Under the pieces are notes generated by a model that did not search any database, had not been told where the DNA came from, and worked only from the letters and a program-made list of their open reading frames with translations. A DNA stretch of 64,000 bases, from contig JAMPKV010000014.1 of the NCBI GenBank assembly GCA_039962225.1, forward strand, positions 62,001 through 126,000, in the 5' to 3' direction. Position numbers and translations under genes: made by a program. Positions 33,344-43,139 of this stretch are shown here, one piece after another. Every line of letters starts with the position of its first letter. Within the stretch, counting starts at the first letter, position 1. The stretch is from Microcoleus sp. AS-A8 (GTDB taxonomy: Bacteria > Cyanobacteriota > Cyanobacteriia > Cyanobacteriales > Coleofasciculaceae).

Positions 33344-36300
33344 ATGATTGAGGATACTGTATTTTCGACTCAGAAACATACCCTAAGTAAAACGCCAAAT
33401 CCAGATTATCACTACAAAGTTGGAGGGCATTTGCCATTGGATGCTCCTAGCTATGTCGTGCGACAAGCCGATTTTGAACTTTATGAAGGGTTAAAGGCTG
33501 GGGAATTTTGTTATGTTCTCAACTCACGACAGATGGGGAAAACCAGCTTGCGGGTACGAACCATGCAAAAACTGCAAGCCGAAGGATTTGCCTGTGCAGC
33601 GATTGATTTGACGAAAATTGGTAGCCAGGATATTACCGCTGATAAGTGGTACAACGGGGTGATCAGAAGTCTGGTGAGAGGATTTAATTTATTAGACAAG
33701 GTTAATGATCGCACTTGGTTGCGCGATCGCGAATACCTGCCTCCGGTGCAACGCCTAAGTGAGTTTATCGAACAGGTGCTGCTGCCTTCCGTCAGCCAAA
33801 AAATCGTCATTTTTATAGACGAAATCGATAATACGCTCAGCTTAAATTTCAAAACAGATGATTTTTTTGCCTTTATCCGGGCTTGCATTGAGTATGATCG
33901 GCTAACATTTGCCCTATTGGGAGTTGCTACCCCTTCAGATTTGATTCAAAACAAAATTCGCACCCCGTTTAATTTGGGACAGGCGATTGAATTGCAGGGT
34001 TTTGAATTAGAAGAAGCACAGCCTTTAGCTGAAGGCTTAGCCCTGAAATCTCACTATCCCCAAGCCGTGTTGAAAGCGGTATTGGATTGGACAGGAGGAC
34101 AACCGTTTCTCACGCAAAAACTTTGCCACTTCATTGTTACCTCGGAATCTCCTATACCCATCGGTGGCGAGGAACTATGGGTAGAAAATTTAGTGCGCTC
34201 GCGGATTATTGACAATTGGGAAGCGATGGATGAACCCCCTCATCTTAAGACGATCCGCGATCGCCTGCTGCGAATTGGGCAGCGTAGCCGTGCGCTACTC
34301 GATCTCTATCAGCAAATTTTGGAACACGGTGAAATAGAAGCCACCGGCAGTCCCGATCACTTGGAATTGCGATTGTCCGGGTTAGTTGTCAAGCGAGAAG
34401 GAAAATTAAGAGTTTGTAATCGTATTTATGCCTCTGTATTTAATCTCAGCTTGGTGAAAAAAGCCTTGGTAGACTTACATGCCGAATTTATGCAACTGGT
34501 CACCAAGCAAGAACAACGATTGTTATCGATGCTCAGTATGATGAAGGGGAAAGGATTTGATGAACTCCTTCATGATATTTTAGGTTCCATTACTCTTAAA
34601 ATCTGTGAATTAGTGAGTGTAGACCGCACCACTATTTTATTTGTCGATGAAGACCAAAAAGAACTATGGTCAATTATTGCCAGGGAGGGTAGCAGTCGAT
34701 ACCCGGAAATTGAAATTATAGCCAGCAAAGAGACAGAAGGGCGGGTCATTAATTTCAAAAAATTGGTAAGTACGCCTTTTAATTTTTGTGAGGATACAGA
34801 TAGCACCTATGATAAGCGAGGCGCAGGAAATGGTTACCATACCTATAATGAATTGCTGCTCCCTATCTTAAATGAACAGGGAGATTTGGTCGCGGCCGTT
34901 CAGTTACTGAACAAATTGAAGCCTATCAATAATCCCGCCGCTCCCCTTTCAGAAAGAATTGACAAACTAGGATTCACCACCGCTGATCAAAAACAGTTTG
35001 AGGATTATGCTCCTTCAATCCGACGTGTTTTAGAGCGATGTCAAGATTGTTATAAACTCACCCAAAAGCTACACGCCGCAGAAGCGCTCACGAAAGCAAC
35101 ACGTTACCTCTCTGAAAGTTTGGATTCGGATGAAATCCTAGGACGAGTAATGGATGCCGCCAAAAAACTCATGAATGCCGATAGAAGTACTCTATGGCTG
35201 CTAGATCGCGAGGCTAATGAGTTGTGGACAAAAATACCTTTTGAAGATGGCTCCGTGAGGGAGCTGCGGGTACAGGTTGGACAAGGTTATGCCGGTAAAG
35301 TTGCCGCAACCGGTGAACCGCTAAATATTGCCTTCGATCTTTACGATCACCCCGATTGTGGAACCGCGAAAAAAACAGATCAACAGACGGGTTATCGAAC
35401 TTGTAGCTTACTCTGTATGTCGGTTTTTAGTCCAGATGGTGAACTGTTGGGTGTTACTCAATTAGTAAATAAAAAGAAACCCGGTGAGTTTCCTGACTAC
35501 GACCCTGCTGATTGGCCAAAAGCACCAGAATGCTTTAAGGCAAGCTTTGATGCCAACAGCCAGAAATATATGGAAATATTCAACGCTCAAGCCGGGGTTG
35601 CGCTGCAAAATGCCAAGAAGTTTGAGAGGGTCAAGGAAGAGGTAAAAACTCACAAAGAAAATGTAGTCAGTCAAACCCTATCCATGCTTAGTAAAGTCAT
35701 GGAAAATGAAGGATTTGATGACGTTCTTGATGCAACTTTGCGCTCAATGACCATAAAAATGGGGAAATCCCTGAGAGCTGATAGAACCGCAATTTTCTTA
35801 TTAGATGAAGAGAAAAATGAATTGTGGTCGATTCTCGCGGAAGAAGATGATGAAGGCGAACGCTCTTTAGAAATTCGGATTCCTGCGGATAAAGGAATTG
35901 TGGGTCATGTGGCATCTTGCAAGCAACTCGTCAATATTCCCTTCGATTTTTATGACGATTCGCGCTCAATTACAGCTAAAGAACAAGACAAGAAAAATGG
36001 ATATCGTACTTATACAATGTTGGCCTTGCCCTTGTTAAACGAGCAAGGTGATTTAGTGGCGGTTGTCCAGTTACTCAACAAATTAAAACCGGGATATCAC
36101 CGTACAGCTTCCTTAGCCGAAAAAGTGGATCAACAGGGCTTTACCAAAGCTGATGAACAAAAGTTTGCGGAAGACGCTCCTTTGATTCAAATGATACTAG
36201 AAAGCTTCCGTTCCTATCACAAAACAACCCGAGCTCAACGAGTAGCGGCAGCACTCATGGCTGCGACCCGTTCTGTCAGTCAGAGTAGTTTGGAACTTAA

Positions 36301-36850
36301 CGAAATTCTCCAGCGGGTGATGGAAGCCGCCAAGAAACTGATGAATGCTGACCGTAGCACCTTATGGTTGATCGATGACAAAGCTGGGGAATTGTGGACA
36401 AAAATTCCCTTTGAAGATGGTTCCGAAAAAGAACTGCGAGTGCGGATAGGAGAAGGTTATGCCGGTAAAGTTGCAGAATCGGGTAAACCGCTTAATATTC
36501 CCTTTGACCTGTATGGTCGTCCAGATTCAGAAACGGCTAGGAAAACCGATCAAAAAAGTGGTTATCGCACCTATAGTTTGTTGTGTATGCCTGTTTTTAG
36601 TCCTGATGGCGATTTGATTGGTGTCACTCAGTTAGTGAATAAGAAGAAACCCGGTGAATTTCCTGACTACGACCCAGCCACGAATGGGATTGAAGCACCG
36701 GAACATTTCCGAATGAGTTTTGATGAAAGTGATGAAAAATATATGCAAATATTCAATAATCAAGCTGGTGTTATTTTACAAAATGCTGAGCTTTTGGCAG
36801 AGGTGAAGCGCCAGGAGCAAACACTACGAAATAACCTCAATCAAGCGTGA
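33344..36850 (+). CDS. AAA-like NTPase with four C-terminal GAF domains, no output domain
   Basis: About 1168 residues. An AAA-like domain (PF14516 type) has Walker [11 protein letters not shown] near residue 60 and Walker [11 protein letters not shown] near 155. It is followed by four GAF domains at about 390-570, 575-770, 778-965 and 970-1165. GAF1-2 and GAF3-4 are a tandem duplication (unit about 1160 bp; shared [15 protein letters not shown] and [13 protein letters not shown]). GAF3 and GAF4 carry the complete NKxnFx3DE motif of cyclic-nucleotide-binding GAFs; GAF1 has DQ and GAF2 has SQ instead of DE. The protein stops at RNNLNQA, where related proteins continue into PAS, cyclase or kinase domains. 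AAGGGGA precedes the ATG at 33344. Confidence 0.88.
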   Translation: MIEDTVFSTQKHTLSKTPNPDYHYKVGGHLPLDAPSYVVRQADFELYEGLKAGEFCYVLNSRQMGKTSLRVRTMQKLQAEGFACAAIDLTKIGSQDITADKWYNGVIRSLVRGFNLLDKVNDRTWLRDREYLPPVQRLSEFIEQVLLPSVSQKIVIFIDEIDNTLSLNFKTDDFFAFIRACIEYDRLTFALLGVATPSDLIQNKIRTPFNLGQAIELQGFELEEAQPLAEGLALKSHYPQAVLKAVLDWTGGQPFLTQKLCHFIVTSESPIPIGGEELWVENLVRSRIIDNWEAMDEPPHLKTIRDRLLRIGQRSRALLDLYQQILEHGEIEATGSPDHLELRLSGLVVKREGKLRVCNRIYASVFNLSLVKKALVDLHAEFMQLVTKQEQRLLSMLSMMKGKGFDELLHDILGSITLKICELVSVDRTTILFVDEDQKELWSIIAREGSSRYPEIEIIASKETEGRVINFKKLVSTPFNFCEDTDSTYDKRGAGNGYHTYNELLLPILNEQGDLVAAVQLLNKLKPINNPAAPLSERIDKLGFTTADQKQFEDYAPSIRRVLERCQDCYKLTQKLHAAEALTKATRYLSESLDSDEILGRVMDAAKKLMNADRSTLWLLDREANELWTKIPFEDGSVRELRVQVGQGYAGKVAATGEPLNIAFDLYDHPDCGTAKKTDQQTGYRTCSLLCMSVFSPDGELLGVTQLVNKKKPGEFPDYDPADWPKAPECFKASFDANSQKYMEIFNAQAGVALQNAKKFERVKEEVKTHKENVVSQTLSMLSKVMENEGFDDVLDATLRSMTIKMGKSLRADRTAIFLLDEEKNELWSILAEEDDEGERSLEIRIPADKGIVGHVASCKQLVNIPFDFYDDSRSITAKEQDKKNGYRTYTMLALPLLNEQGDLVAVVQLLNKLKPGYHRTASLAEKVDQQGFTKADEQKFAEDAPLIQMILESFRSYHKTTRAQRVAAALMAATRSVSQSSLELNEILQRVMEAAKKLMNADRSTLWLIDDKAGELWTKIPFEDGSEKELRVRIGEGYAGKVAESGKPLNIPFDLYGRPDSETARKTDQKSGYRTYSLLCMPVFSPDGDLIGVTQLVNKKKPGEFPDYDPATNGIEAPEHFRMSFDESDEKYMQIFNNQAGVILQNAELLAEVKRQEQTLRNNLNQA

Positions 36851-37105
36851 TTGACGATACTAAATGTGTTCCAAGAAAGTTTGGGTTCGGGTAAAACTGC
36901 CCTACCCTTGTAATCAGTGCTGGGTCAAACTAGATTTGAAACTGTTCAAATGGAGGCCGTCTAGCATCTGTCTTACTCAATCCTTAGCAGGTGTACTTCC
37001 TTTACAAATACAAATTCGCTACCCTTGTGTCCATCTTTACCTTTTCTGGGATTGTTTTTTCTGCCGCTTACTTAAAACAAGGTTTGGTTATAAAATTTTA
37101 CATCA

Positions 37106-38233
37106 ATGAGTCGCTATCCCCATCTATTTCCCCTGCACCGTTGGACTTACGTGCAACGCCTCCTGTTTTTTGCTCTCTCAGGCCCACTTGTGGCACTCAA
37201 TCTCTGGATTTTGTCCCAAGTCTTTCGCTATTTTGAGCACCTAATCGCGTTGCTGACCATTTCAGCCATTCTCGCTTTTCTGCTCAACTACCCTGTCCGC
37301 TTTATATCGCGATTTTACCGGAGTCGCTCTCAGGCGGTAATTGTTGTTTTACTTTTCACGTTGGCACTCTTAGTTATTCTGGGAATCACCTTAGTGCCTA
37401 TTGTGATAGACCAATTTACCCAATTGTTAAACAATATCCCAGCTTGGTTAGAAACGAGTAATGATAATCTCGACAAGTTAGAAACTTGGGCAAGAGCACG
37501 CCGTTTGCCGCTCAACCTTAAAGCCATTAGCAATCGCCTCAATACTCGCATCGAAAGTGAAGTTCAAGTACTGGCAACTCAAGCCGTTGGATTTGCGCTA
37601 GGAACTCTATCAGGACTTTTCGATACTATCTTAGTCATCGTTTTGGCCTTTTATATGCTGCTGTATGGCGCAAGGCTCTGGCGAGGTTTTGTCAATTTAC
37701 TCCCCCCTAAAATAGGGGTACCTTTTAGCGAATCCCTGCGGCTGAATTTTCAGAATTTTTTTATCAGCCAAATCCTCCTAGGATTATTTATGGTCGCTAC
37801 CCTAACTCCAATTTTTTTGGTCTTAAGGGTTCCCTTTGCTCTGCTTTTTGCACTGCTCATTGGCGTCGCTGAATTCATTCCTTTTATCGGTGCCACTTTG
37901 GGTATTGGTTTGGTCACGATTTTAGTCATGCTCAACAGCTTTTGGTTAGGGATTCGTGTCGCTATAGCCGCTGTTGTCATGCAGCAAATCAAAGACAATA
38001 TCCTAGCTCCTAGATTAATGGGTGAATTTATTGGACTAAATCCTATTATGATTTTCATTGCTTTATTAGTAGGAGTTCAGATCGCTGGTGTGTTGGGCGT
38101 TATTGTTGCAGTTCCTATTGCTGGAACCCTTAAGGGCACGCTTGATGCAATTCGCTTAATGCACCCGCCCCAAGCCGTCAGCACTGACACGATTACCCCT
38201 GAACCCTCTAGTCCCGTGCAAGCTGAGGAGTAA
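37106..38233 (+). CDS. AI-2E family transporter (PerM/YdiK-type membrane protein)
   Basis: 375 residues with about seven to eight transmembrane helices: a paired N-terminal group (LLFFALSGPLVALNLWIL, ALLTISAILAFLLNYPV), a periplasmic or cytoplasmic helical insert (DNLDKLETWARARRLPLN), and a C-terminal block with the family motif (VAEFIPFIGATLGIGLV, GLNPIMIFIALLVGVQIAGVLGVIVAVPIAGTL in part). Members have been linked to autoinducer-2 export or Na+/H+ antiport; function in cyanobacteria is not established. The 255 bp upstream holds no recognisable gene. The C-terminus is cytosolic and Pro/Ser-rich. Confidence 0.92.
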   Translation: MSRYPHLFPLHRWTYVQRLLFFALSGPLVALNLWILSQVFRYFEHLIALLTISAILAFLLNYPVRFISRFYRSRSQAVIVVLLFTLALLVILGITLVPIVIDQFTQLLNNIPAWLETSNDNLDKLETWARARRLPLNLKAISNRLNTRIESEVQVLATQAVGFALGTLSGLFDTILVIVLAFYMLLYGARLWRGFVNLLPPKIGVPFSESLRLNFQNFFISQILLGLFMVATLTPIFLVLRVPFALLFALLIGVAEFIPFIGATLGIGLVTILVMLNSFWLGIRVAIAAVVMQQIKDNILAPRLMGEFIGLNPIMIFIALLVGVQIAGVLGVIVAVPIAGTLKGTLDAIRLMHPPQAVSTDTITPEPSSPVQAEE

Positions 38234-38495
38234 AGGAGTGGCCGGAGCTTTAGTGAGCATGGGGAGTGGGGGAACTGCGCTGCCTATGCTGAATCAAAGA
38301 TTCAGGGCTGGCTTGTAAAATCTGCTGATCACCTCTGGACAGGGCGACAAGCTATTTCAAGGCGGTTACTCCTGGGACTTCTCGTTAACGTGAAAAACAA
38401 GTTAAAATTCCCCAGTTAAAGCGGTCAAGAGGACGGATTCTTCATTTTCCCTCTTGTAAAATTAGCAAACGACTGAAGATCTAAGGATTCAGCTA
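38234..38495. repeat. Intergenic region with inverted relative of the TCGTATGAG repeat
   Basis: GTGGCCGGAGCTTTAGTGAG followed by CATGGGGAGTGGGGG at about 38237-38272 matches, as reverse complement, the AGCTCCGG plus pyrimidine tract of the repeat family at 17085 and 25040. No gene was recognised. Confidence 0.5.
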
Positions 38496-38855
38496 ATGCG
38501 ACAGATTAATTTTTTGATTATTTTTGCTCTGTGCTTGGCGTTGGTTTTATTTAGTTTGGAAAATACCGAGCCGGCTGTGATTCGCATTGTTAATGGTGTT
38601 CAGGTTCAAGCCCCGATTGCGATTGAACTCATTTTGGCTATGGGGCTAGGCGCTATCTTGGCTTGGCTGTTCAGCATCTGGACAAGGTTACAACAGCAGC
38701 TACAGTCCTTTAAAGCCAAACGCCAGATTCGTTCCAAAGAAGAGCAAATTGAAAAATTGGAGCAAGACGTGGAACGCTACAAGGCAGAGATCGAACAGCT
38801 AGAGTTACCCGCTCTATCCCCTTCTAAAGCCTTTACAGAAGAAGTTGCAGGTTGA
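38496..38855 (+). CDS. LapA-domain (DUF1049) membrane protein
   Basis: 119 residues: a first transmembrane helix (INFLIIFALCLALVLFSLEN), the conserved short loop with EPAVIRIVNGVQVQAP, a second helix (IELILAMGLGAILAWLFSIW) and a charged coiled-coil tail (SKEEQIEKLEQDVERYKAEIEQLE). This is the lipopolysaccharide assembly protein A-like (LapA_dom) architecture; in enterobacteria LapA/YciS interacts with LPS assembly partners. Its role in cyanobacteria is unknown. It lies upstream of scpA in the same direction with repeat DNA between them. Confidence 0.85.
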   Translation: MRQINFLIIFALCLALVLFSLENTEPAVIRIVNGVQVQAPIAIELILAMGLGAILAWLFSIWTRLQQQLQSFKAKRQIRSKEEQIEKLEQDVERYKAEIEQLELPALSPSKAFTEEVAG

Positions 38856-38908
38856 AGCTGAGTCGGTTGGTAGGTTAGCACGTTATGGAGTTGTCTTGTC
38901 AATCTCCA

Positions 38909-39016
38909 ACCCAGGTTACGGCTTGTGCTTTGCCTGACAACCTTCAACCTTTTAACCTGACAACCCAGGTTACGGCTTTTACTTTGCCTAACAACCTTCA
39001 ACTTTGTCACAACTTT
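38909..39016. repeat. Tandem 54-bp duplication upstream of scpA
   Basis: Two direct copies, at 38909-38962 and 38963-39016, begin ACCCAGGTTACGGCTT and include ACTTTGCCT(A/G)ACAACCTT. CTTTCAACCTTCAACC microrepeats follow up to the scpA start. The copies differ at several positions. They place about 100 bp of pyrimidine-rich repeat in the scpA leader. Confidence 0.85.
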
Positions 39017-39065
39017 CAACTTTCAACCTTCCTTTCAACCTTCAACCCTCTAACGGCAGTGCGCC

Positions 39066-39896
39066 ATGACTGGAACACCAGCTAGTGAAGCGATCGCTCT
39101 TCTCATTGATTTAGCACAGCGAGGAGAAATTGACCCTTGGGATGTGCAAGTGATAGAGGTGATTGACCGCTATTTAAGTACTCTGGCACTCGGAAATGAG
39201 GCGGACAAGGGACGCCGTGATGCTGATTTATCCCAGTCCGGGCAAGCTTTTTTGTGGGCATCCATGCTGGTTTTACTCAAAGCCGATACCTTAAGGCGTT
39301 TAGAAGAGCCGGATGAGATAGACCTCACCGAACTCCAGGAGGAGATCGACACCTCAGCAGAAGCGCGATTGCCCCTCCATCTGGAACGTCATCTGCGCCG
39401 CCGCAGAGCCGCCCCGCCTCTCAAGAGACGCCCGGTGACACTCTCTGAGCTGATTGAGCAATTGCAGCAGATGGCGGCACAGCTAGGGGATGGGGACTCT
39501 CCTGTGCGCTCTCGTGCGCTTCGTCCCCGTCCTCAATCTCGAAGTCAGGCCGCTAAAGCGATCGCGCATCTGGCTCACGATGAAAATCTCACCGAACTCG
39601 CCATGCATCTCGAAGGCTTTATCTCCCAGCATTGGCAAGAACTTTCGGCAGGAAAAGATTGGCTAAATTTAGAACAACTGTTAGAGTGGTGGACGTTGTC
39701 ACCAGCCACGTCGGATCGAGCCGATTCCCTTGGGGATAGCTTGACTACCCACGCAGCATCCGTTGAGGCAACTGAAGTAAAAACCAGCGATCGGGTCGGA
39801 GTCTTCTGGGCACTACTACTCTTGTCGGCTCAGTCCAAGGTAGAGTTACACCAAGAGGAGTTTTACCAAGACTTAAAAATCCGTGCGCTGACGTAA
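39066..39896 (+). CDS. scpA: Segregation and condensation protein A
   Basis: 276 residues. The kleisin of the SMC-ScpAB condensin complex links SMC heads during chromosome segregation. The N-terminal LLIDLAQRGEIDPWDVQVIEVIDRYL, the SGQAFLWASMLVLLKADTL helix and the C-terminal winged helix (VGVFWALLLLSAQSKVELHQEEFYQDLKI) are diagnostic. The middle linker (RRRRAAPPLKRRPVT, RPRPQSRSQAA) is Arg/Pro-rich and longer than in Bacillus ScpA. The ATG at 39066 follows directly on the repeat-rich leader with no clear Shine-Dalgarno. scpB is not in the window. Confidence 0.93.
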   Translation: MTGTPASEAIALLIDLAQRGEIDPWDVQVIEVIDRYLSTLALGNEADKGRRDADLSQSGQAFLWASMLVLLKADTLRRLEEPDEIDLTELQEEIDTSAEARLPLHLERHLRRRRAAPPLKRRPVTLSELIEQLQQMAAQLGDGDSPVRSRALRPRPQSRSQAAKAIAHLAHDENLTELAMHLEGFISQHWQELSAGKDWLNLEQLLEWWTLSPATSDRADSLGDSLTTHAASVEATEVKTSDRVGVFWALLLLSAQSKVELHQEEFYQDLKIRALT

Positions 39897-40522
39897 GCAG
39901 GGTGTTGTAATGGGGACTGGAGATTGGAGATTGAGGAGTAGGGAGTGAAGAGTCGGGACTCGGTAGTGGGAACTAGGCACAATAGGCGGCTAGGAAGAAT
40001 ATTTGCTCCCTTGTTTCCTCAGTCTATACCCTCTTGGTTGTCTCCTCCCATTCCAATCTCTAATTCCCCAATGTCCAATCCCCTTGTCAGTCAGGGTTGA
40101 AAGCTTGAGCAAGCTGTACTTTGCAGGAAAATTTGTTTTCTGTTTCCTAAAAGTATACATTTACCAGTTGCCGTCACTTTCTTGGAGAGAGTACGGTGGA
40201 AGTAAACTCGGTGACATTGAGTTCAAAAGCCTGTCAACTTCCTATTTTTAGAAGGAACAGGGTTGTCAGTTTGGCCTTTTGCAGCCGAGAACGTGGACTT
40301 TCAGATGCTTCCCTAGGTGGGTCCGTACCTTTAATTTTCTGCCGATAGTCGGTAAGCGTATGGATAGTCTATCGTTTTGTTAACTGATCGCTGTCATTTT
40401 TTCGAGTCAATCGGAAGAAGTCTACAGACAAAAGTCCCATGCTTAATTCCACAGACTCGTTAAAATCAGACTCAATTCACTTTCACCAAATATTTGTCGC
40501 CTAGGTTGAGGAAGAAAAATTC
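39897..40522. other. 626-bp intergenic region, no gene recognised
   Basis: Begins with a G/A-rich repeat-like stretch (GGGGACTGGAGATTGGAGAT at about 39911) and continues with low-complexity T/C-rich DNA. Candidate ORFs lack protein-like features. The last 200 bases are the leader and promoter of the nucleotidyltransferase gene. No known riboswitch consensus was recognised. Confidence 0.45.
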
Positions 40523-41686
40523 ATGAAAGCCATGATTCTAGCGGCTGGTAAGGGAACACGGGTTCGCCCCATCACCTATACCATTCCCAAACCCCTGATT
40601 CCCATCCTGCAAAAACCAGTGATGGAATTTTTACTAGAACTGCTACGACGGCATGGCTGTGACCAAGTTGTCGTTAACGTCAGTCATCTAGCGAACGAAA
40701 TTGAAAGTTATTTCCGTGATGGACAACGCTTCGGCGTCCAGATTGCCTACTCCTTTGAGGGTCGCATTGTAGATGGGCAACTGGTTGGAGAAGCCCTCGG
40801 ATCGGCTGGCGGAATGCGGCGTATCCATGACTTTTATCCCTTTTTTGATGATACGTTTGTGGTTCTGTGTGGCGATGCCCTGATTGACCTCGACTTGACG
40901 GCAGCGGTAAAGTGGCACAAAGAAAAAGGTGCAATTGCTACCATCGTCACAAAATCTGTGCCCCTAGAGCAGGTTCCTAGCTACGGTGTCGTTGTTACGG
41001 ACGAAACCGGTCGGGTTAAAGCTTTTCAGGAAAAGCCCTCCGTGGAGGAAGCGCTCAGTACCAATATCAACACTGGCATCTATATTTTTGAGCCAGAAGT
41101 TTTAGATTATATACCATCTGGTCAAGAATATGACATTGGTGGTGAGCTATTTCCGAAGTTAGTGGAAATGGGCGCTCCGTTTTATGCGGTGCCTATGGAT
41201 TTTGAGTGGGTAGATATCGGCAAAGTTCCCGACTACTGGCACGCCATTCGCAGTGTCCTCCGGGGCGATATCAAGAACGTGCAGATTCCAGGCAAAGAAG
41301 TGTTTCCAGGCATCTACGCCGGATTGAATGTGGCCGTTAATTGGGACAAGGTTGATATCCAAGGCCCGGTTTATATTGGTGGCATGACTCATATCGAAGA
41401 TGGGGCGAAGATTATTGGCCCCACGATGATTGGCCCCAATTGCTGGATTTGTAGCGGGGCAACCGTTGATAACAGCGTGATTTTTGAATACTCCCGTCTG
41501 GGAGCTGGAGTGCGCTTGGTTGATAAGCTGGTGTTTGGTCGTTATTGCGTGGACAAGACAGGTGCCACCATTGACGTTCAGGCAGCCGCCTTGGATTGGT
41601 TGATTACCGACACTCGTCGGACTCTGCCCTCCCAAGAACCCGCCGAACGGCAGGCGATCGCAGAACTCCTCGGAACGGATGGCTAG
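40523..41686 (+). CDS. Sugar-phosphate nucleotidyltransferase (mannose-1-P guanylyltransferase-like)
   Basis: 387 residues: an N-terminal nucleotidyltransferase domain with the signature MILAAGKGTRVRPITYTIPK, VVLCGDALIDLDL metal-binding Asp and GIYIFEPEVLDYIP, followed by a left-handed beta-helix (INTGIYIF ... IEDGAKIIGPTMIGPNCWI). This is the architecture of eukaryote-type GDP-mannose or UDP/ADP-glucose pyrophosphorylase relatives that make activated sugars for polysaccharides. Length and the helix suggest mannose-1-phosphate guanylyltransferase, but dTDP- or UDP-glucose activity cannot be excluded. GAGGAAG lies about nine bases before the ATG. Confidence 0.88.
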   Translation: MKAMILAAGKGTRVRPITYTIPKPLIPILQKPVMEFLLELLRRHGCDQVVVNVSHLANEIESYFRDGQRFGVQIAYSFEGRIVDGQLVGEALGSAGGMRRIHDFYPFFDDTFVVLCGDALIDLDLTAAVKWHKEKGAIATIVTKSVPLEQVPSYGVVVTDETGRVKAFQEKPSVEEALSTNINTGIYIFEPEVLDYIPSGQEYDIGGELFPKLVEMGAPFYAVPMDFEWVDIGKVPDYWHAIRSVLRGDIKNVQIPGKEVFPGIYAGLNVAVNWDKVDIQGPVYIGGMTHIEDGAKIIGPTMIGPNCWICSGATVDNSVIFEYSRLGAGVRLVDKLVFGRYCVDKTGATIDVQAAALDWLITDTRRTLPSQEPAERQAIAELLGTDG

Positions 41687-41858
41687 TTTCCCAGTCTGAG
41701 GCTTGAGTGATACCCACTCTGGCTCAACACTCACCCTTGAGTAGCCCCCATCCGGGCTGAACCCCATAAGCTGATTGAATTGGGCTTATAATCGGTCAAC
41801 GTCCGGATGGTTGTGCTCTCTTGTCAACCTTACCTCACGGTTCTCTTGCCGCACCTGA

Positions 41859-42452
41859 ATGTCACAGCCCCTGCATTTATCGCCAGCCCAGGAAATTTTA
41901 GACTTTTGGTTTGGGCAACCGGATGCGGCAGGTTATGGCAAATCCCGAAAAATCTGGTTTATCAAGAACCCAGAATTCGATGAAGAGGTGCGATCGCGCT
42001 TTTTCCCCACTTATCAACAAGCAGCGGCGGGTGAACTGGACTCCTGGAAGGCATCACCTCAAGCCTGTCTAGCACTGATTATTCTGCTCGATCAATTCCC
42101 TCGCAACCTGTTTCGCGGACAACCCCAAGCCTTCGCGACTGACTCCCAAGCGCTTGCTTACGCCAAACATGCGGTTGCCAACGACTTCGACAAAGAATTA
42201 CTGCCCATACAGCGACAGTTCATCTACTTACCCTTTGAACACAGCGAGAACCTAACCCATCAGCATCAGTGTTTAGAATTGTTCTCAACGTTGAAAGATG
42301 AGCCGGAATGTGTAAGTAGTGTCGATTATGCCCACCGTCACTTCAAAGTCATTGAACGTTTTGGGCGTTTTCCCCATCGCAATGAGATTTTAGGTCGAGA
42401 AAGTACTCCAGAAGAAGCCGAATTTCTTAAGCAACCGGGTTCATCATTTTAA
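41859..42452 (+). CDS. DUF924 family protein
   Basis: 197 residues of the all-helical DUF924 family (TPR-like fold). Diagnostic stretches are EILDFWFGQPDAAGYGKSRK, IILLDQFPRNLFRGQPQAFA, FIYLPFEHSENLTHQ and RFGRFPHRNEILGRESTPEE. The conserved PHRN and DQFPRN residues are intact. The family's biochemical role is unknown. It starts at the ATG at 41859 and is followed nine bases after its stop by the secreted-protein gene, perhaps a two-gene operon. Confidence 0.9.
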   Translation: MSQPLHLSPAQEILDFWFGQPDAAGYGKSRKIWFIKNPEFDEEVRSRFFPTYQQAAAGELDSWKASPQACLALIILLDQFPRNLFRGQPQAFATDSQALAYAKHAVANDFDKELLPIQRQFIYLPFEHSENLTHQHQCLELFSTLKDEPECVSSVDYAHRHFKVIERFGRFPHRNEILGRESTPEEAEFLKQPGSSF

Positions 42453-42460
42453 CAAATACC

Positions 42461-43075
42461 ATGTTAAAAACTTTTTTTTGTTCCATTCTCTTCCCCACAA
42501 CAGCAACTTATCTAATCGCAGGCATTTTCCTGAATTCAGTATCAGCTCAACAGACGACGGTTGCTAATTTACCCAACGGAACACACCGTCTGTGTTTCAC
42601 ATATGCCGATGCTCAGTCATGCTTCAATTTTCGTAAAAGCGGAAATCGCGTGGTTGGAATCTTCACCACCCAAGGACAAGCAGACCCACCTGAAGGATTA
42701 GACTACTGGGAACGACAATGTGTTGAGGGTACTGTTAAAGGCAATACCATTACGGGTACAGCGATTAATGTAAAGACGGCAAAGCAATCTCCGAAAATTG
42801 GCTCGAAGAATCCAGATATCCAACTAGGCGGAATTTTTTTAGAGCAGCTTTTATATACATTTCGTTTGACTCAAGGACGAGTGGTTGTCGTTCGACCCGC
42901 TAAGACAGTGCGAGGAGCTTACGCTGTGGTGAGTCGTTATCAGAATGCTTCGCTCGACTTAAAATCGTATAACCGACCCAACGCCAACTCAGCCGCCCCG
43001 GCAAAAATGGTTCCGTCAAGCTGTGCAGTGTTACAGCAAAATCCATTTAATCAACGTTTCGACGCTTCTAAATAA
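42461..43075 (+). CDS. Exported hypothetical protein
   Basis: 204 residues with a signal peptide (hydrophobic core ILFPTTATYLIAGIFL, cleavage near VSA-QQ at about 30). The mature part has NLPNGTHRLCFTYADAQSCFNF with a Cys pair, FTTQGQADPPEGLDYWERQC, and then beta-rich sequence, suggesting a disulfide-stabilised periplasmic beta domain. No family is recognised. It starts nine bases after DUF924 and is likely co-transcribed with it. Confidence 0.75.
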   Translation: MLKTFFCSILFPTTATYLIAGIFLNSVSAQQTTVANLPNGTHRLCFTYADAQSCFNFRKSGNRVVGIFTTQGQADPPEGLDYWERQCVEGTVKGNTITGTAINVKTAKQSPKIGSKNPDIQLGGIFLEQLLYTFRLTQGRVVVVRPAKTVRGAYAVVSRYQNASLDLKSYNRPNANSAAPAKMVPSSCAVLQQNPFNQRFDASK

Positions 43076-43139
43076 ACGCTTTCCCACTTGCACTAATCAG
43101 GGTCAGTTTTTAGTTACCTGTGACCCATAATCCATAGCT

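Noticed and set aside
40003-40251. An 82-codon Leu/Pro-rich ORF in the gap after scpA
   Set aside because: It has a TTG start, low-complexity pyrimidine-rich DNA and no family resemblance.
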